Assembly (NCBI GenBank): GCA_037953745.1
Contig: JBAKBP010003204.1
Coordinates: 62,001-126,000, forward strand
Length of the DNA: 64,000 bases
Direction of reading: 5' to 3'
Source of the DNA: Lithodes maja
Lineage: Eukaryota; Arthropoda; Malacostraca; Decapoda; Lithodidae
Part shown: one piece after another, positions 21,585 through 33,454 of the stretch
How the letters are laid out: the number at the start of each line of letters is the position of its first letter
How positions within the stretch are numbered: position 1 is the first letter of the stretch
Translations under genes and position numbers: made by a program
The notes under the pieces: generated by a model
The model's database searches: none
Told to the model about the DNA's origin: nothing
What the model saw: the letters and a program-made list of their open reading frames with translations, nothing else

Positions 21585-22105
21585 TTGAAGGGGAGGTTTT
21601 TGGTTTTGCTGGACTCTCTTTCCTTCGTGTTAGCCCCATTAGTGTTGACATTATAAGACGTTCGCCCAATAGTTTGGTGATTTTAAGACATTTCGCTCCA
21701 TTTCTTTGTCAATAATATGACCTTTCGTGCCATCGTTTTGGTGTACATTTTTTTCTTTCGAGAGAAGGTGAGCCTGCAATTTACAGTAGGAGGAATCGGC
21801 CTTCGGCCGGGACATTTTTCAACCGCAAAATGTACACATTTATTTGGAAGGGGAATCTTTGCGGTATTTCTGAACTATTCCATACAAGGGGTTGCCGTTT
21901 AGTATTCAGAAATAGAATTTTCTTAATCTCATAATTGCCTCTCCAAAACTAGCCTTTGAAGCAGCTAAACTAAAGGTTTCTAAACATCCCTGATGGTCAT
22001 AAAGGCTTTAATGTATCCCAGAAAGGGCCCAAATCGCATCCTTGTTCGCAAAAGGACTACGCTTGATGGAGATCTAGGGAGCCAACTATACCCCCCACCC
22101 TTCAC
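21585..22105 (+). mobile_element. Z-family MITE with internal insertion
   Basis: Starts TTGAAGGGGAGG (TTAA mutated) and is recognisable through GGCCTTCGGCCGGGACATTT to about 21858. It is then interrupted by about 190 bp of unrelated sequence and resumes at 22050 with GCTTGATGGAGATCTAGGGA to the end. The 190-bp insert starts and ends near TATTTCTGAA / TTCAGAAATA. Confidence 0.5.
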
Positions 22106-22399
22106 TGTCTAGGCGTAGTACTCGGCCACCTATTCCACACATCTACAACTGTTATCAAATTATAGTCTATTTGTGACAAATATTGACCCCTAACCTCTGG
22201 AACTAAACAGGGGCTGGAACAAATGCGGCACACCGATTTCCTGGCTGACTCATGCCAAATAGTAGAAATGTTGGCTCGATGACTCTAGTCATATTTGAGT
22301 TACAAAAGTTAGTAGTTGGGAGTTTTAGCCGAATTATAATGAGAGTATAGAGATTTATATTTCCGAATTCTTCTGCTATCTAGGTTTCAATAAATGTTT

Positions 22400-22650
22400 A
22401 TTTTGTATTTTGTATTTTTTTAAATCTCCATCACGCTTACACAAAAACCCTCAAGAAATATACTTAATTGTACATATTTCGGTAGAAAAATTCCCCAGAC
22501 AAAGGCAGGATCTTCCTAAATTACAGGCTTCCTATCTCTCGACCCGAAACAAATCGACACCTAAATAGTATGAAAGGTCATAAGATAGAAACAGGACAAA
22601 CGCTCATAAAATAACCAAACTAATGGGGCGAGTTTCTTAAAATATAAATT
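22400..22650 (-). mobile_element. Z-family MITE, minus strand
   Basis: Contains AAATCTCCATCACGCTTA, TTTCGGTAGAAAAATTCCCC, AATCGACACCTAAATAG and AAACTAATGGGGCGAG in reverse family order. The ends are not preserved. Confidence 0.6.
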
Positions 22651-22820
22651 TTATTTTATAATCCGTACCGAATTAATTTGTTATAGAACATTAAGTGGAC
22701 TGTGCCAGCATATCGTCTATATTGCCGTCATTTATTTATGCTCTAAAACTATGCATAATAACTTAAATAAGCACAGATTACATGTTTGTGTAGTATATAA
22801 TGATAGGCTAGTTATATTTA

Positions 22821-23305
22821 TTAACCCTTAACTGGCGGCGCGCAACATGTCTAGTATAATAAATCTGGACTATCTGGCGGCGCTCGACATAGGTCGTGTG
22901 GCAATTTCAGCACGTAATGTTGCTGAGAGAGAGAGACAAGTGGTGGCAGGAGAGTAGCGAGCGTATGACTGCTCCAGACCACCGCGGCGAACCTACTGAC
23001 ACGAATCCCACCTCCTCCCTCCCTCTCTCACTCGCTACATACGGAATTGTATGGGGAAAGTGCCGAATTACATGCTTTTTGCACTCGCGTTGCGCGGTTG
23101 TTGCAAGAAAACTAGCCATCATAATAGGATCGTTATGGTGTCATTGGAAAGCTCTGTTTATGCCCTTTCAGGGATAGATACTTGTTTTACGCTCTGGGTC
23201 TTATTTAGGCATGAAAATGATCACGTAAACAGCCCTATTTTGGCTAAAAACACCCCGCTGGGCGGTACATATAAATAAACCGCTAGCCCGCTAATCTAGT
23301 GTTAA
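22821..23305 (+). mobile_element. C-family TTAA MITE, copy C1
   Basis: 485 bp from TTAA at 22821 to TTAA at 23302. The left terminus CCCTTAACTGGCGGC and right terminus (inverted) CACTAGATTAGCGGGC are imperfect TIRs. It shares most of its length with C2 (40923-41400) and C3 (45223-45699): GCACGTAATGTTGCTGAGAG, TGGAAAGCTCTGTTTATG, TCTTATTTAGGCATGAAAAT. Short open frames in it are not conserved as protein. Non-autonomous. Confidence 0.8.
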
Positions 23306-24661
23306 GGTTTCTTTTGAATTGCACGAATAGTTTGTTTATATAAGACTGCCTAATACTATAATGAAAATATCTATAACTTCACAACAATTGCCACTGGCTA
23401 TAAGGTTTCAAAGCCAGTTTCGTTATTCACCAAGGTCATAGTGGGCAACATAAGAGCTCAGACAGTATAGAAACAGATATCTGCCAACCTCCACCATCTT
23501 GGTGCCACTGGTGATATTTTCTTCCATTTACGTTCAAATATCTCCATACCTACAATAAACATTCGGGAATACTGGTACAGGGTATTATACAGTAGTTTGT
23601 TTTGGGATATACATTCTACTTGATCAAAAATATAATAAAACCTCTTTGTTTAATGATCATGGCACCCAAATGGCGAGTGAAGAATAAGGATGGCCACTTT
23701 CTCTTGCTACAGAATCTCTAGGCAACACGATCTTAGTTACCTAAGCCTATTTCCCACACTGTACAATTCCTAAAAAAAATTGTATCAGTAGTGTCACCGA
23801 CAATTGGATTACGCCTGTTAATACGCCTAATAATACCCCGATTAATCCTGTTAATTGCTGAAGGTACTTTTTAAACAATTCAATCATCCAAGAGTAGCCA
23901 GAATAAGTTAAAAGGACAGCACTGGTACTAAAAGGGTTAAACAGTACTGACTTTTGTCATGATTTCCGGTTATCTGAATACCAGATAAACGGTGTTCTAC
24001 TATACACAAATGGCGAACGACGGTGCCACGCCAGAACGGGGATGCAACAATGGTGCCATGACGGTTACGAGGGTGCCTTGACAGCATTACGAGGGTGATG
24101 ACAGTGTCACGCCAGTAACACGAAGGTACCATCACAACACATGACACTTTAATCGCACACAACAATTTTGTGCATGCTCAAAACTTTCGCCCTCCAAGCC
24201 AACACGTGAGGATGTGGTGAGGATGCTGAGAGGAGATCCCGGACCGCGGGTCAAATATAGAGGATCCAAGCCGCAGATAGCACCACGTGTGCCAGGTCGA
24301 GGGTTGTCGTGAACAAAATCGGTTAGATATGAAGGGCCCTTAAAGCTCACGGTGAACAGTACCAGCAGGGTGCTAAACCGCGGTACCGGTACCGTAACAT
24401 AAATTTGGGATTGAGTTGAGTGTGAGAGGGAATACATGAAATGAGCATGAAGTTCCGTTGTTTTGGCCATTTAATCAATTCCAGGGTCACTATGGGAACT
24501 ATAGATCATAACATTAACTTTGTATATCTAATAATAATGACTAAAAACTAGGGACTTAGTTTTGAGACCAGATATGAAAAGTCTCGTTTGCCAGCCTGTA
24601 CCGGTACCAACCAAGACTAAATTTTGTTGCTATATTTGCCATTCTTATTTTATGTTCTAGC
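23306..24661. other. No recognisable feature
   Basis: 1.36 kb of AT-rich sequence without an identifiable gene. About 24010-24130 holds loose repeats of GGTGCCA and ACGAGGGTG. An AAAGGGTTAA at 23930-23939 looks like a TTAA-element terminus, but no partner end was found. Confidence 0.5.
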
Positions 24662-25310
24662 TTAACCCGGGAAGCACGCGCATGGCCTGTGACAAACGTA
24701 GTTATATGCAAATTAATTACCCAATATTCAGACATAATTTGTTATATCTACCATATAAAACATAATTTATTTTCCATGAACACTTAATTTACTAATATGA
24801 TGAACATATGATCCTTGAAGTGGTAAAATAAGTGGGGAAATCATTTGGGTGGTAAAAAACATAAATATTCGCCGCTCGGTCGTATCCTCAGGCGGAAGGT
24901 GGGGAGACATACATCCTCCTTCCTCGACCACTCTCGCTATACTGAAGCGTGCGGATGGAGTCTCAGAGTCATATAAGGTATCTTATGTAAATCGCTAGTG
25001 CTACATAATCGCGGGAGAGAAATTCGCGCGAAAAATAACCAATAAATGATGAAAATAAGAGGGAAACTAGGTGATAATTGAGGAGGGGGGAGGGGGGAAA
25101 AAGGTGAGCAGGAGGGGAAGGAGGGGTGAGAAACATATAGATGAGTGGTAGGAAGTACTAGAGCGGAATTATTTCACGTAATGACATTCCTTTGTTTTGA
25201 GAACCTCTGGGCCGTTTTTAAAGTTTTTTTTTCATGATCTTGCTTCCGTGAGGCCTATCGCATTCGCTAAACACATACTTCCGTGAGTTCTATCGCACTT
25301 CTCGGGTTAA
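24662..25310 (+). mobile_element. A-related TTAA MITE, copy A4
   Basis: 649 bp from TTAA 24662-24665 to 25307-25310. The TIRs are CCCGGGAAGCACGCG and (inverted) CCCGAGAAGTGCGATAG. The interior shares AACTAGGTGATAATTGAGG and a G-rich tract with A1. Near the right end the block CTTCCGTGAGGCCTATCGCA is present twice, paralleling the doubled subterminal block of other A copies although the sequence differs. Confidence 0.7.
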
Positions 25311-25689
25311 GAATTGGCCAAAACCCTAAACTAGCCTTGACTAAAGGTACAGTACTCCTAATCTCCCTGTATAATACAGAAGGGCTTGGTTTGCTTTTGG
25401 ATAATCACACTGCTAAAATATTAACAACAAAACCTGTAAAATTAGGCTGCGAGACTAGTCTAGGATGAATTCAGGTAAATGTGACTAACTAGACATTCAT
25501 AGTTTTTGGTCATGATATCTAGGTTTTTAATATGTTTTTTGTTGTGATGTATTCAATTATTTGGAACAAGGTTACTTTTATCTTCCAATTCAGGCACCTC
25601 GATAATTAGCCTATATGTCTTATATACAATCTTTATGACCCATATATATCATTACTGACATAAATCAAATTGTTCATTAGACTTTTTGG

Positions 25690-27035
25690 GTTTACAGAAG
25701 GGTGGAAGCAGGAAAGGTGGCCATCTTGAATTGGTAGAGATTTTTGTTTCACTTTTCCTCTGTAGAGATGTTGTGCAGTGGGCTATGAGGAAACTTGGTG
25801 TGGAAGAGTGGCTGGTGCGTGTGATAATGAAGATGTATGAGGATTCGCTAAGAGCGGTGAGGGTGAAGGGTTTACTGAGTGATGAGTTCGCAGTCCGTGT
25901 TGGAGTTCATCAGCGTTAAGTGTTAAGCCCCCTCCTCTTTATTATAGTCCTGCACTGTCTAGAGTTTTTAGAGGCGGACTCCCGTTGGAACTGTTTTATG
26001 CAGACGATTTAGTCCTAATAGCTGACAGTATGCAAGATGCTGAGGCCAAATTCAGAGAATGGAGAGAGGGCATGGCGAGCAAGGGTTTAAGAGTCAATAT
26101 TAACATAACCAAGGTTATGCATTGTAGATTGAGACGAGGCAATGTGGAAAAAGAGCGGTGCATACCCATGTGCAGTGTGTGGAAAGGGTGTGGGCGTTAA
26201 CGCGATTCAATGTAGCATCTGTCGACGCTGGGTGCACCATGGGAGTAAGCGCTGTAGTAGAATAAAGGGACCCCTGCCGAAGGATAAGTCAGAAATAGAG
26301 AAATTTGAGTGTGTAGTGTGTAAAGGCGAGCTTGCGTTAAGTGATGATCCTGTGGCTGTGAATTTTGGAAATGAGTCATTGGAGCTGGTGAACAAGTTTT
26401 GTTATCTAGGAGATACCATCTCTGCCGGTGGTGGGGACGAGGCTGCCACTGTCGCTAGAATTAGATGTGGCTGGGGGAAGTTCAGAGAACTGCTGCCAAT
26501 CCTGACCATGAAAAGAATGCCTCTCCCCCTGAAGGGAAAGGTGTATGCCTCATGTGTTAGAAGTGCAATGACGTATGCCTCAGAAACATGGACCGTTAAA
26601 GTAGAGGATGTCAACAGAATAGAACGTAATGAGATGAGAATGGTGAGATGGATGTGTGGGGCCAGGTTACAGGATAGAATAACAAATGTTGAGCTGAGGA
26701 GACGTTTAGGTATAAAGAGTATTAGCGAGGTGATGCGTACAAGTAGACTGGGATGGTATGGACATGTGGAGAGAATGGATGAACAAAATTGGGTGAAAAA
26801 ATGCAGGTCTGTGATTGTGGAGGGAGCTGCACCAATGGGTGGACCGAGGAAGACCTGGGATCGGACTATACGTGCCGATCTCAAATCCAAACTTGACAAG
26901 AGAAGCAGCCCTTAACAGGGTTGCCTGGAACGCCGCCATTAGGACAAGAAACTGAGACTGCACGTATGTGTGGAGCACTCAGTCTTAAAATTGAATGTAT
27001 GTATGAATGTATGTATGTATGTATGTATCCTCTGT
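25690..27035 (+). mobile_element. 5'-truncated LINE with PHD-like finger
   Basis: Spans the coding remnant below plus a short 3' UTR and a terminal GTAT-rich microsatellite (about 26994-27030), which looks like its retroposition tail. Confidence 0.65.
25700..26915 (+). pseudogene. LINE RT palm to C-terminus with PHD-like finger, broken
   Basis: In order: RDVVQWAMRKLGVEEWL, VRVGVHQ followed by an in-frame TAA (25918-25920) where family members read GS, VLSPLLFIIVL, a frameshift near 25965, the catalytic YADDLVLIADS (about 26003), and a second frameshift near 26142-26200. Next come eight Cys/His residues in PHD order (CAVC, CSIC, WVHH, C, CVVC; about 26163-26322), then NKFCYLGDTISAGGG, CVRSAMTYASETW, MVRWMCGARLQDRI, LGWYGHVERMDEQNW and GGPRKTWDRTIRADLK. 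The finger between RT and C-terminal region is typical of one invertebrate/fish LINE group that I recognise but cannot name. Non-functional. Confidence 0.75.
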
Positions 27036-28524
27036 ATCAATGGTAAGACCAGCGGGGGTCTGGTTGTTAGTTTAGATTAATGACAAAATATGGATCTCAG
27101 GGACCGTGTCCTAAAATCCCTGGATAATGGGTAAATACTCATTTCCGACGTTATGGACATTTATGACAACAAAATATAGAGCCTAACTAAAGGATATGAC
27201 AATTATCGAGGTGCCTGAATTGGAGGATAAAATTAACCTTGACCAAATTTGCATTTATTTCTACCATAAAATACTAGTTTTCAATGTAACAGCTTAAATA
27301 ACCTAATCTAACTTAGCTTACCTAACCTAACCTACAGTAGCTTACCTAACCTAGCCTATCTAACCTAAATCAAAATAGCCTATAATCTAGAAATGGCGAA
27401 ATCTGAACAAAAATACGTACACGCTAAGGGAAAATGATTTAATTTGCGACAGGTAAGATACATGATAGGCTAAGCTGGATTAAATAGAAGCCCTGAACCG
27501 TTAAAATTCGCCTTAAACATCTAACATTTAGTAAGTCACATATACCTGGTATCCTTACAATGTACCGATATGAGATTTTTATTAAAGCAAGTAACAACAA
27601 ATAAGATAATCCGTGGAATATAGTAGAACAAAATATGTATTTTATAGCAATCCATCAAATTTCGTATAAGCCAAAATGGTAGCCTACTGTACTTGTCTAG
27701 AATACAAAAGAGCAGATATGAAAAAGAAAAAAAAAAAAAACGTCGCCCATCCGCCTTGTTCGATCCTGCATTACAAATGTTTTCCTTGTTGGATATGTTA
27801 GATATGACTAGATATAATGGTTAGTCTAACTAATGTTCTACAGGTCAATCTAACCTAACTTAAAATACGCCCAAAAGGTTGATATAGGAAATAGAACAGA
27901 ACAAACTAACTAATCTACACCCAATTTAAGATAACTTTTCCAAATGCAATTGACATTTGGACAACTGGCGGAGGGAAGGGGCAAAATTGTCCTCTTTTAA
28001 CATTTTCGAGTAAATTTTACAGAATAATATCGATGTACGTTAATGAGCTCTATCGAACAGTGAAACCTTTACCCGACGAATAAAAACAGCAGCTGTTTTC
28101 TTGAAACTTAATTGCATAAAATATTCCTTCCCTGTTTCATACAAACAGTTTGTTCTTCAAAATTGCCGATATACTGTATATTCCATTGCCGTACTGAATT
28201 CAATTCAGGAATCGAGTTAGGACATGAAATTTTTCGTTCGGTTAAAGTAAACAAAAAATTGAAAGTTGTGTAGCCTATATAATTATTTCGGTCACGGCAA
28301 AATAGCCTACATGGTGGTCACAGTAAAATAGAGCACAGACTAAATTACCGGGTATGACAAAATTGCCTGTCAAGCTGCTTTGTGCTAAATTGATAGTCAC
28401 GGCAAATTTACAGCCAATAATATCCACAATGGCAAAATAGCCTACAAGTTACGGTAATAGTAGCAGTAACTCTCGCCGGCTCCTGAAAAAAGCGCTTACA
28501 CAAAACAGAAAGATTTACCTATGG
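27036..28524. other. No recognisable feature
   Basis: AT-rich and intergenic. CCTAA/CTAACC pentamers cluster at 27297-27370. TAGCCTA phrases are frequent. No open frame with family resemblance. Confidence 0.5.
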
Positions 28525-29155
28525 TTAATTTGTGGGTGCGTCTCAAAGTTTGAGGAGTTATTATCAATATTTAATATAATAAAACTATATTTTATGACAT
28601 CCATCGACGCTATCGCCGATGATTTACCTTCGCATCTCCGTTTTCTGTTGAACCATTTCCTTATGATTCGGGTGCGTCTTTTATTTTTGTGCAGTAATTG
28701 TTTTAGTATTTTGACATAATCTACATAATATTTAAGACCAGCGTTAGGTAAGGTTGTCTGGTTTGGTTAATGACAATATTGTCGTCGGATTGAGGGGTGT
28801 CATTTAACGTAAGTTCACTGCGAGTGCAGCCTTGCCGACTTGCGGCGGACGTTTGTTACATGACAACGGCACTTCTAACGACAATATTGTCATTAACCTA
28901 ACCTGGCAACCTTACCTAACATGAGGACTGCCGCTCCCAGACCCCCACTGTCTGCCTGTCAGTAGTAGGGCTTCCTGAATAAGGCTAGTCAAAACAAATA
29001 CGGCTCACAAAGAAAAATAACGAAGTCGCCGTACTTAAACTGATCTACCGCGGTAGCGTCGTCGGACGTATGAGGTTTATTTTTTAAATAGTATAAAAAT
29101 AGTGAATATAGTTAAAAACTAAAAACAAAAACTTTGAAACGCACCCACAAATTAA
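28525..29155. mobile_element. TTAA-bounded TIR element (family L)
   Basis: 631 bp. TTAA at 28525-28528 and 29152-29155, with TIR TTTGTGGGTGCGT(C/T)TCAAAG on both sides, near perfect over about 23 bp. No coding capacity. It contains the hairpin element at 28743-28920. Confidence 0.65.
28743..28920. repeat. Long hairpin with 43-bp arms
   Basis: The left arm (28743-28785, starting GTTAGGTAAGGTTG) is inverted at 28878-28920 with about four mismatches, closing a loop of about 90 bp. Both arms contain GACAATATTGTC, itself a palindrome. It may be a small foldback MITE inside family L; no clear target duplication was found. Confidence 0.7.
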
Positions 29156-29689
29156 TGTTAAGTAGGATGGGTCATTCTTTCAGTATTGATTGTATAAACG
29201 CTCTTTTAAGGAGGCGGCGAGTGTTCTATCTATCTATCTATCTATTGCCTGACGCCGTGATCCCCGAAGGGGTGGCGAGTGTTAAGCCCGCGTCTCACAC
29301 AGCAAGACCAATAATACTAACTATTGGTCTTGTCACACAGTACGCCAGCCGACGACCACAGCCGATCTTTTCAAAAAAAAAAAAAAAAAATCCGGGATCG
29401 TCTGACATCATCATTCTGTGATCGTGTAAAAAGATCGCCTCGAATCTTGGTAGGCGAGGGGTGTAGTGGTCGAGTGGCGCGGAAATGGTCGGCGGTGATC
29501 GGCCAAAAAATAGTGGCTGCACTAATTTCTGGCCGATAGTCGGCAGAAAAAAACCTTAAATTTTATCGTGTGACGCCTGTGTATAATTATGTTGTGCAAC
29601 GAGCGTATGTGAATCCTGTGGATGTCTTCATTGTCATCCTCTGATCGATGGTTGATTGTGTATGATTTTAGTCTATATATTATATGTGT

Positions 29690-30010
29690 GAGTAGTTTGT
29701 GTGTGCGTTTGTGTTTGTGTGTGTGTGTGTGTGCGTTTGCGTGTTTGGTTGTGTATTATTTAGTTTATATATATTGTGTGTGTGTATGTGTGCGTTTGCG
29801 TGGTTGGTTGTGTATTATTTAGTTTATATATAGTGTGTGTGTGTGTGTGTGCATTTGCGTGGTTGGTTGTGTATTTTTAGTTTATATATATATACTGTGT
29901 GTGTGTGTGTGTATTATTTTAGTCTACATACTGTATTGTATGTCTGCGAGTAGTTCTCTCTCACTCTCTCTCTATCTCTCTCTCTCTCTGCGTGCGTGTG
30001 TGTGTGTGTA
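29690..30010. repeat. (GT)n-rich tandem block
   Basis: (GT)n tracts alternate with GTGTATTATTTAGTTTATAT, repeated about four times in 29750-29930. Inside family K. Confidence 0.85.
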
Positions 30011-30229
30011 GCCTATAGTTAAAATAAACATCTACAAGTTTACCAAAATACATCCACTTGTAAACTAATAATATAGTGCATCAAAGTTAGTGTATACCAG
30101 ATCGTGTAATGATATAGGTATACATTCACCTATCGACTACTTAACTACAGCGTATTATTATTATTATAGTTTTATTCAAGTATATTGGAGTTTGTAATTG
30201 ATGATTAATGTTAAGAACGGGGTGTTATT

Positions 30230-30239
<10 letters not shown>

Positions 30240-30290
<51 letters not shown>

Positions 30291-30292
30291 CC
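30240..30292. repeat. (AT)n microsatellite
   Basis: A continuous TA run of about 50 bp inside family K. Confidence 0.95.
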
Positions 30293-30686
30293 TATATAGG
30301 GCGGTTCCTTTGCCGTGTCAATATCGTGTGCGGCGTACAACGGTCGTATTTATCGTTCAACGTATGTGTGTCTGTTGTGCTGTAAACGTATGGTTGTCGA
30401 CCGAAAGTGGCATTATCGTGCTCTTGACGTGCTTTAAACGTATGACGAACGTGTGATAGCCAAGTGAGTAGCGTCGCCGGTCAGCGACATATTCTACAAC
30501 GGTCGTGTTGCCGGCGTGTGTGACATGTGTGTAGAGTGACTGTCGAGGGCTTGTTGTACGGCAATCGTGTGCCGGTGAGGATCGTGCACTGATCCAGTGA
30601 TTCGATTAGAATCGGCGAAAAAGTGCAAGTCATCCTCTGTCGGCGGCTGTCGAGCGGTGGCCGTACTGTGTGAGACGCAGGCTTAA

Positions 30687-31249
30687 ACTGTTACTATTAC
30701 CCAAGTTAAATTACAAAATAGGTCTAAAAGTACGCTATGATATCCTGCAACGCGTTTTGGGGAGATTTTGCAATTAATTGCTTATACTTTTTCAAATCAG
30801 TCAGTTTACAAAAAGTACATTCAGTTGGTTTTCCCCTAAGGATTTCGATAAGATTCATTTGGGTTTGAATACCCATTTAATCGCATATCACAAAAGTATG
30901 TCAAAATGTAGGACGCACAACAATATAGGTAAAAAATTAATCTCAATGGCATGTGATTAAGCACTATTTTTCCAAATTATTGATATACGTGTCAGTCCCA
31001 GGAACATAATATATGGATATTTACCTTTCAATGTTTTGCTTACACTGGGAGAGCTCTTTTCTGTGTCTCTCAGTCAACAACTGAGACATCTGGTGGCGAA
31101 TGCAATGCCCCCTACTGTAATTCTTGCCAAGTTTAATCGCATCTCAACCAATTACGATGCAGTCCACTGACACGTGATGTCTATCGACCAATCAGGTGAT
31201 GCCAGGCGTGGGTACAGAGGTCCCGGATTCTTGAACCTGGTTAGTGTGA
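30687..31249. other. No recognisable feature
   Basis: About 560 bp of AT-rich sequence before the zinc-ribbon frame. A single CGACCAATCAGG (about 31186) could be a CCAAT box, but nothing else supports a promoter. Confidence 0.4.
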
Positions 31250-31251
31250 GG

Positions 31252-31552
31252 ATGGCCAGCCTGTGTACAGGGTGTGAGGGAGCCGATCAAACTTTTTGCC
31301 ACCGTCTTTAAAATCAATCAGGCTGCTTTAGACATTTTCACCTCCCATGGTTGTCTTCCAATAAGTGTAACCTGTCCAAAGTGCAATAACCAGTGTTCCA
31401 AATACAGCCGACAAGGACAGGTGGTTTTGAAATGCACACATTTTTTTGCCGTGGAAGAAATCGAAAAAAAGAAACCACCACCTGTTGAGCAGGATAAGCT
31501 TCCAGCCACTCAACCCGACGACCCTCAACCCAGTACCTCCTCTGCTCATTAA
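31252..31552 (+). pseudogene. Zinc-ribbon ORF, possible transposase N-terminus
   Basis: An ATG at 31252 opens MASLCTGCEGADQTF, which stops after 19 codons. Slipping frame in the T run near 31295 gives FATVFKINQAALDIFTSHG, then CLPISVTCPKCNNQCSK and VVLKC, then a Lys/Pro-rich linker and a Ser/Thr-rich end QPSTSSAH and stop. Paired CxxC motifs with a HG..P...CPKC segment recall the zinc ribbon of ISXO2/Merlin-type transposases; that is a pattern guess. A sister copy at 33598-34267 starts MEVVCAGC and ends with a similar TSSASH tail. No catalytic DDE region follows either copy. Confidence 0.35.
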
Positions 31553-32520
31553 GGTTAGTTGGTTGGTTGCCCACCAGTGGGGGTGTGGGGGCAGCAGCCC
31601 CCACCTAGGCTAATGTTAACCCCATTCTTACTAGGTTAGGTTAGGTTAGGTTGTTAGGTTAGGCTAATGTTAACCCCAAGGTTGGTTGCCGATCAGCGGG
31701 GGTGTGGGGGCAGCAGCCCCTACCCATAATATTAGGATAGGTTAGGTATGGTTGTTAGGTTAGGCTAATGTTAACCCCATTCTTACTACGTTAGGTTAGG
31801 CTAATGTTAACCCTATGAAAACCCAAACCAACCTTTTATTAGGGTTACTGTGTAATTTTAACATGAAAATTAGTAAAATCCGAGCAAACTTTTGTCACAA
31901 GTTGGCTCGGGTTTTCAAAATGTTTAGTTTTATGAGTCTCAAAGTGTCCAAAACCCGAGCCAACTTTTTAATAAGGTTACTGTGTTATTTTTATCTGGAA
32001 ATTCGTTAAATCAGATCAAAGTTTCATCAAAACTTGGCTCGGTTTTCAAAAAGTTGGGTTTTATGTGTCTGGAAAAGGACACAACCCGAGCCAAATTTTA
32101 GTTACAAATGTGGGCAAGAATGTAGTTACCGGGTGTACCGCCCATCTTGTTTACACTACGCCGACGCTCACCATCATGTTCCCGTCTATTTTTACTGCCT
32201 TTGGATACAAAAATACATTACACTAACCAAACAACCTAACCTAACCTAACCTAGTATTATAGATTTATAAGTATTTATTTTATTATAAGTATTTATAGAT
32301 GATGTATGTTGTATGTCGGTAGTGGTACACCCGGTAACTACATCCATCCCCAAATGTGTATTATCGTCTTCTATGCGCTTTTTACCCCTCAATTTCCCTG
32401 CTCTTCATAGCCCTCCCCACTATCGGGGGCGTGTCTTTAGATTGATAGATAATGAGTAAATGCTTAATTCCCATTCAACTTCATCATTAGATTCGACTAA
32501 AACACCAAAAAAAAAAAAAA
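31553..32520 (+). repeat. 3' region shared with copy at 34268-34920
   Basis: Contains TTAGGTTAGG strings, GGGGGTGTGGGGGCAGCAGCCCC twice, several AACCCGAGCCAACTTT motifs in both orientations, and CCCTCCCCACTATCGGGGGC. All recur in the same order after the sister ORF, so the whole stretch behaves as one repeat unit with the zinc-ribbon ORF at its 5' side. Confidence 0.6.
32119..32344. mobile_element. Small TIR MITE
   Basis: About 226 bp with inverted ends sharing ATGTAGTTACCGGGTGTACC. It sits inside the shared 3' region and is absent from the sister copy. There is no clear target duplication, so the superfamily is open. CCTAACCTAACC strings lie in its middle. Confidence 0.55.
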
Positions 32521-32565
32521 AATACCTGAAAAACACGTTGTTGCGTGTCCTACATAATTAGGGGG

Positions 32566-33030
32566 AGGTGTGGCAGAGTGGTCTTGCCACTGGACTGGTA
32601 ATCCAATGGACCCGGGTTCGAATCCCAATATGTCAATGGGAAAGATATTATTGGGATGGAATTTGTGCTGTACCTAGTTTCAGTGCATTACCACAGCACA
32701 CCGAAATGCCAAAAAAATACCCTCATTGTTCCCTGATTAAATAGCATTGTATGAATATTTCCATATTCAAATTGTTACAGGGGGGCAATGCCTAGTGAGT
32801 TAATTGCTCAATAGGTGGCGTTCTGAGAGTGAAGGTCTGAGTGTGGGGGATGAGACGGTGAAGCGCAGGGGCGAAGTGGCTTCAGAGATGGAGTTGCTTC
32901 GAGCCGGGGTGCTTCGCATGTCTCACTCCCTAGACTGGAACAAGACCTCACAGGCCTCACCGTGTTCAGCGGTGTAGTGTAAAGGCTCTCAGCCTATGCC
33001 CGAGAGGGAGTAGTTGGAATATAGAAAAAA
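32566..33030 (+). mobile_element. Long tRNA-derived SINE, copy 2
   Basis: tRNA-like head 32566-32635 with A box TGGCAGAGTGG and B box GGTTCGAATCC, then the same body as 4565-5120 (TATTATTGGGATGGAATTTG, CACTCCCTAGACTGGAACAA, CTCAGCCTATGCCCGAGAGG), ending in A/T-rich tail. It lacks about 60 bp present in copy 1. The head is tRNA-like, but its arms carry mismatches, so it is not annotated as a tRNA. Confidence 0.75.
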
Positions 33031-33440
33031 AATATATATATATATACATTCAAATTGTATATCCTAATGAATTAATTCAATTTATGGATTCTCCACCCTA
33101 CATTTAAATTTCGAGGATTCGTTCATATATGGGGCTCGAAACCCGTCAAAATGTGTCCCTGATACATCGGGGGAAAAAAATTAGTATTAGTGTATGACCA
33201 ACCAGTTACGGGCCCCATCGATGAGTATTAGTGTATTATCACTATCATGAACGATACTTTGTTAGTGTACATGTAATTACCATCGCAAATTCACTATAAG
33301 TGAAATACGAGAAACTGTAAAAAAATTGTCCCAGTTGATGGCCTCGCCGCAATAATAAAAAATGTCAGTCCTTCGGGAGCTCTTACCCTCAACCTGTCAG
33401 TCGAACGTCCCTACACCTAGCGGACTTTTTAGGAATCATG
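33031..33440. other. No recognisable feature
   Basis: About 410 bp with no gene, repeat partner or motif that I can support. Confidence 0.4.
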
Positions 33441-33454
33441 AACCATAGCATGAA

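Larger units (their letters stand above)
29282..30686. mobile_element. TTAA-bounded TIR element (family K)
   Basis: 1405 bp. TTAA at 29282-29285 and 30683-30686. The TIRs GCCCGCGTCTCACACAG and (inverted) GCCTGCGTCTCACACAG differ at one base and continue imperfectly. Left of centre is a short AAGACCAATA / TATTGGTCTT hairpin (29302-29330). The interior is mostly (GT)n and (AT)n with no transposase. Confidence 0.65.

Noticed and set aside
29282..30686. Element K as a Harbinger with TTA/TAA duplication
   Set aside because: The flanks read TTAA|GCC...GGC|TTAA; a 3-bp direct duplication would need the same trinucleotide on both sides, while TTAA fits directly.
31630..31660. TTAGG repeats as evidence for a telomere
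   Set aside because: Only a few consecutive pentamers, scattered inside a dispersed repeat together with inverted CCTAA copies; no long array.
32566..32640. Functional tRNA gene (Thr-like) on the plus strand
   Set aside because: The acceptor and D arms are mismatched and a long body shared with 4565-5120 follows, so it is a SINE head.
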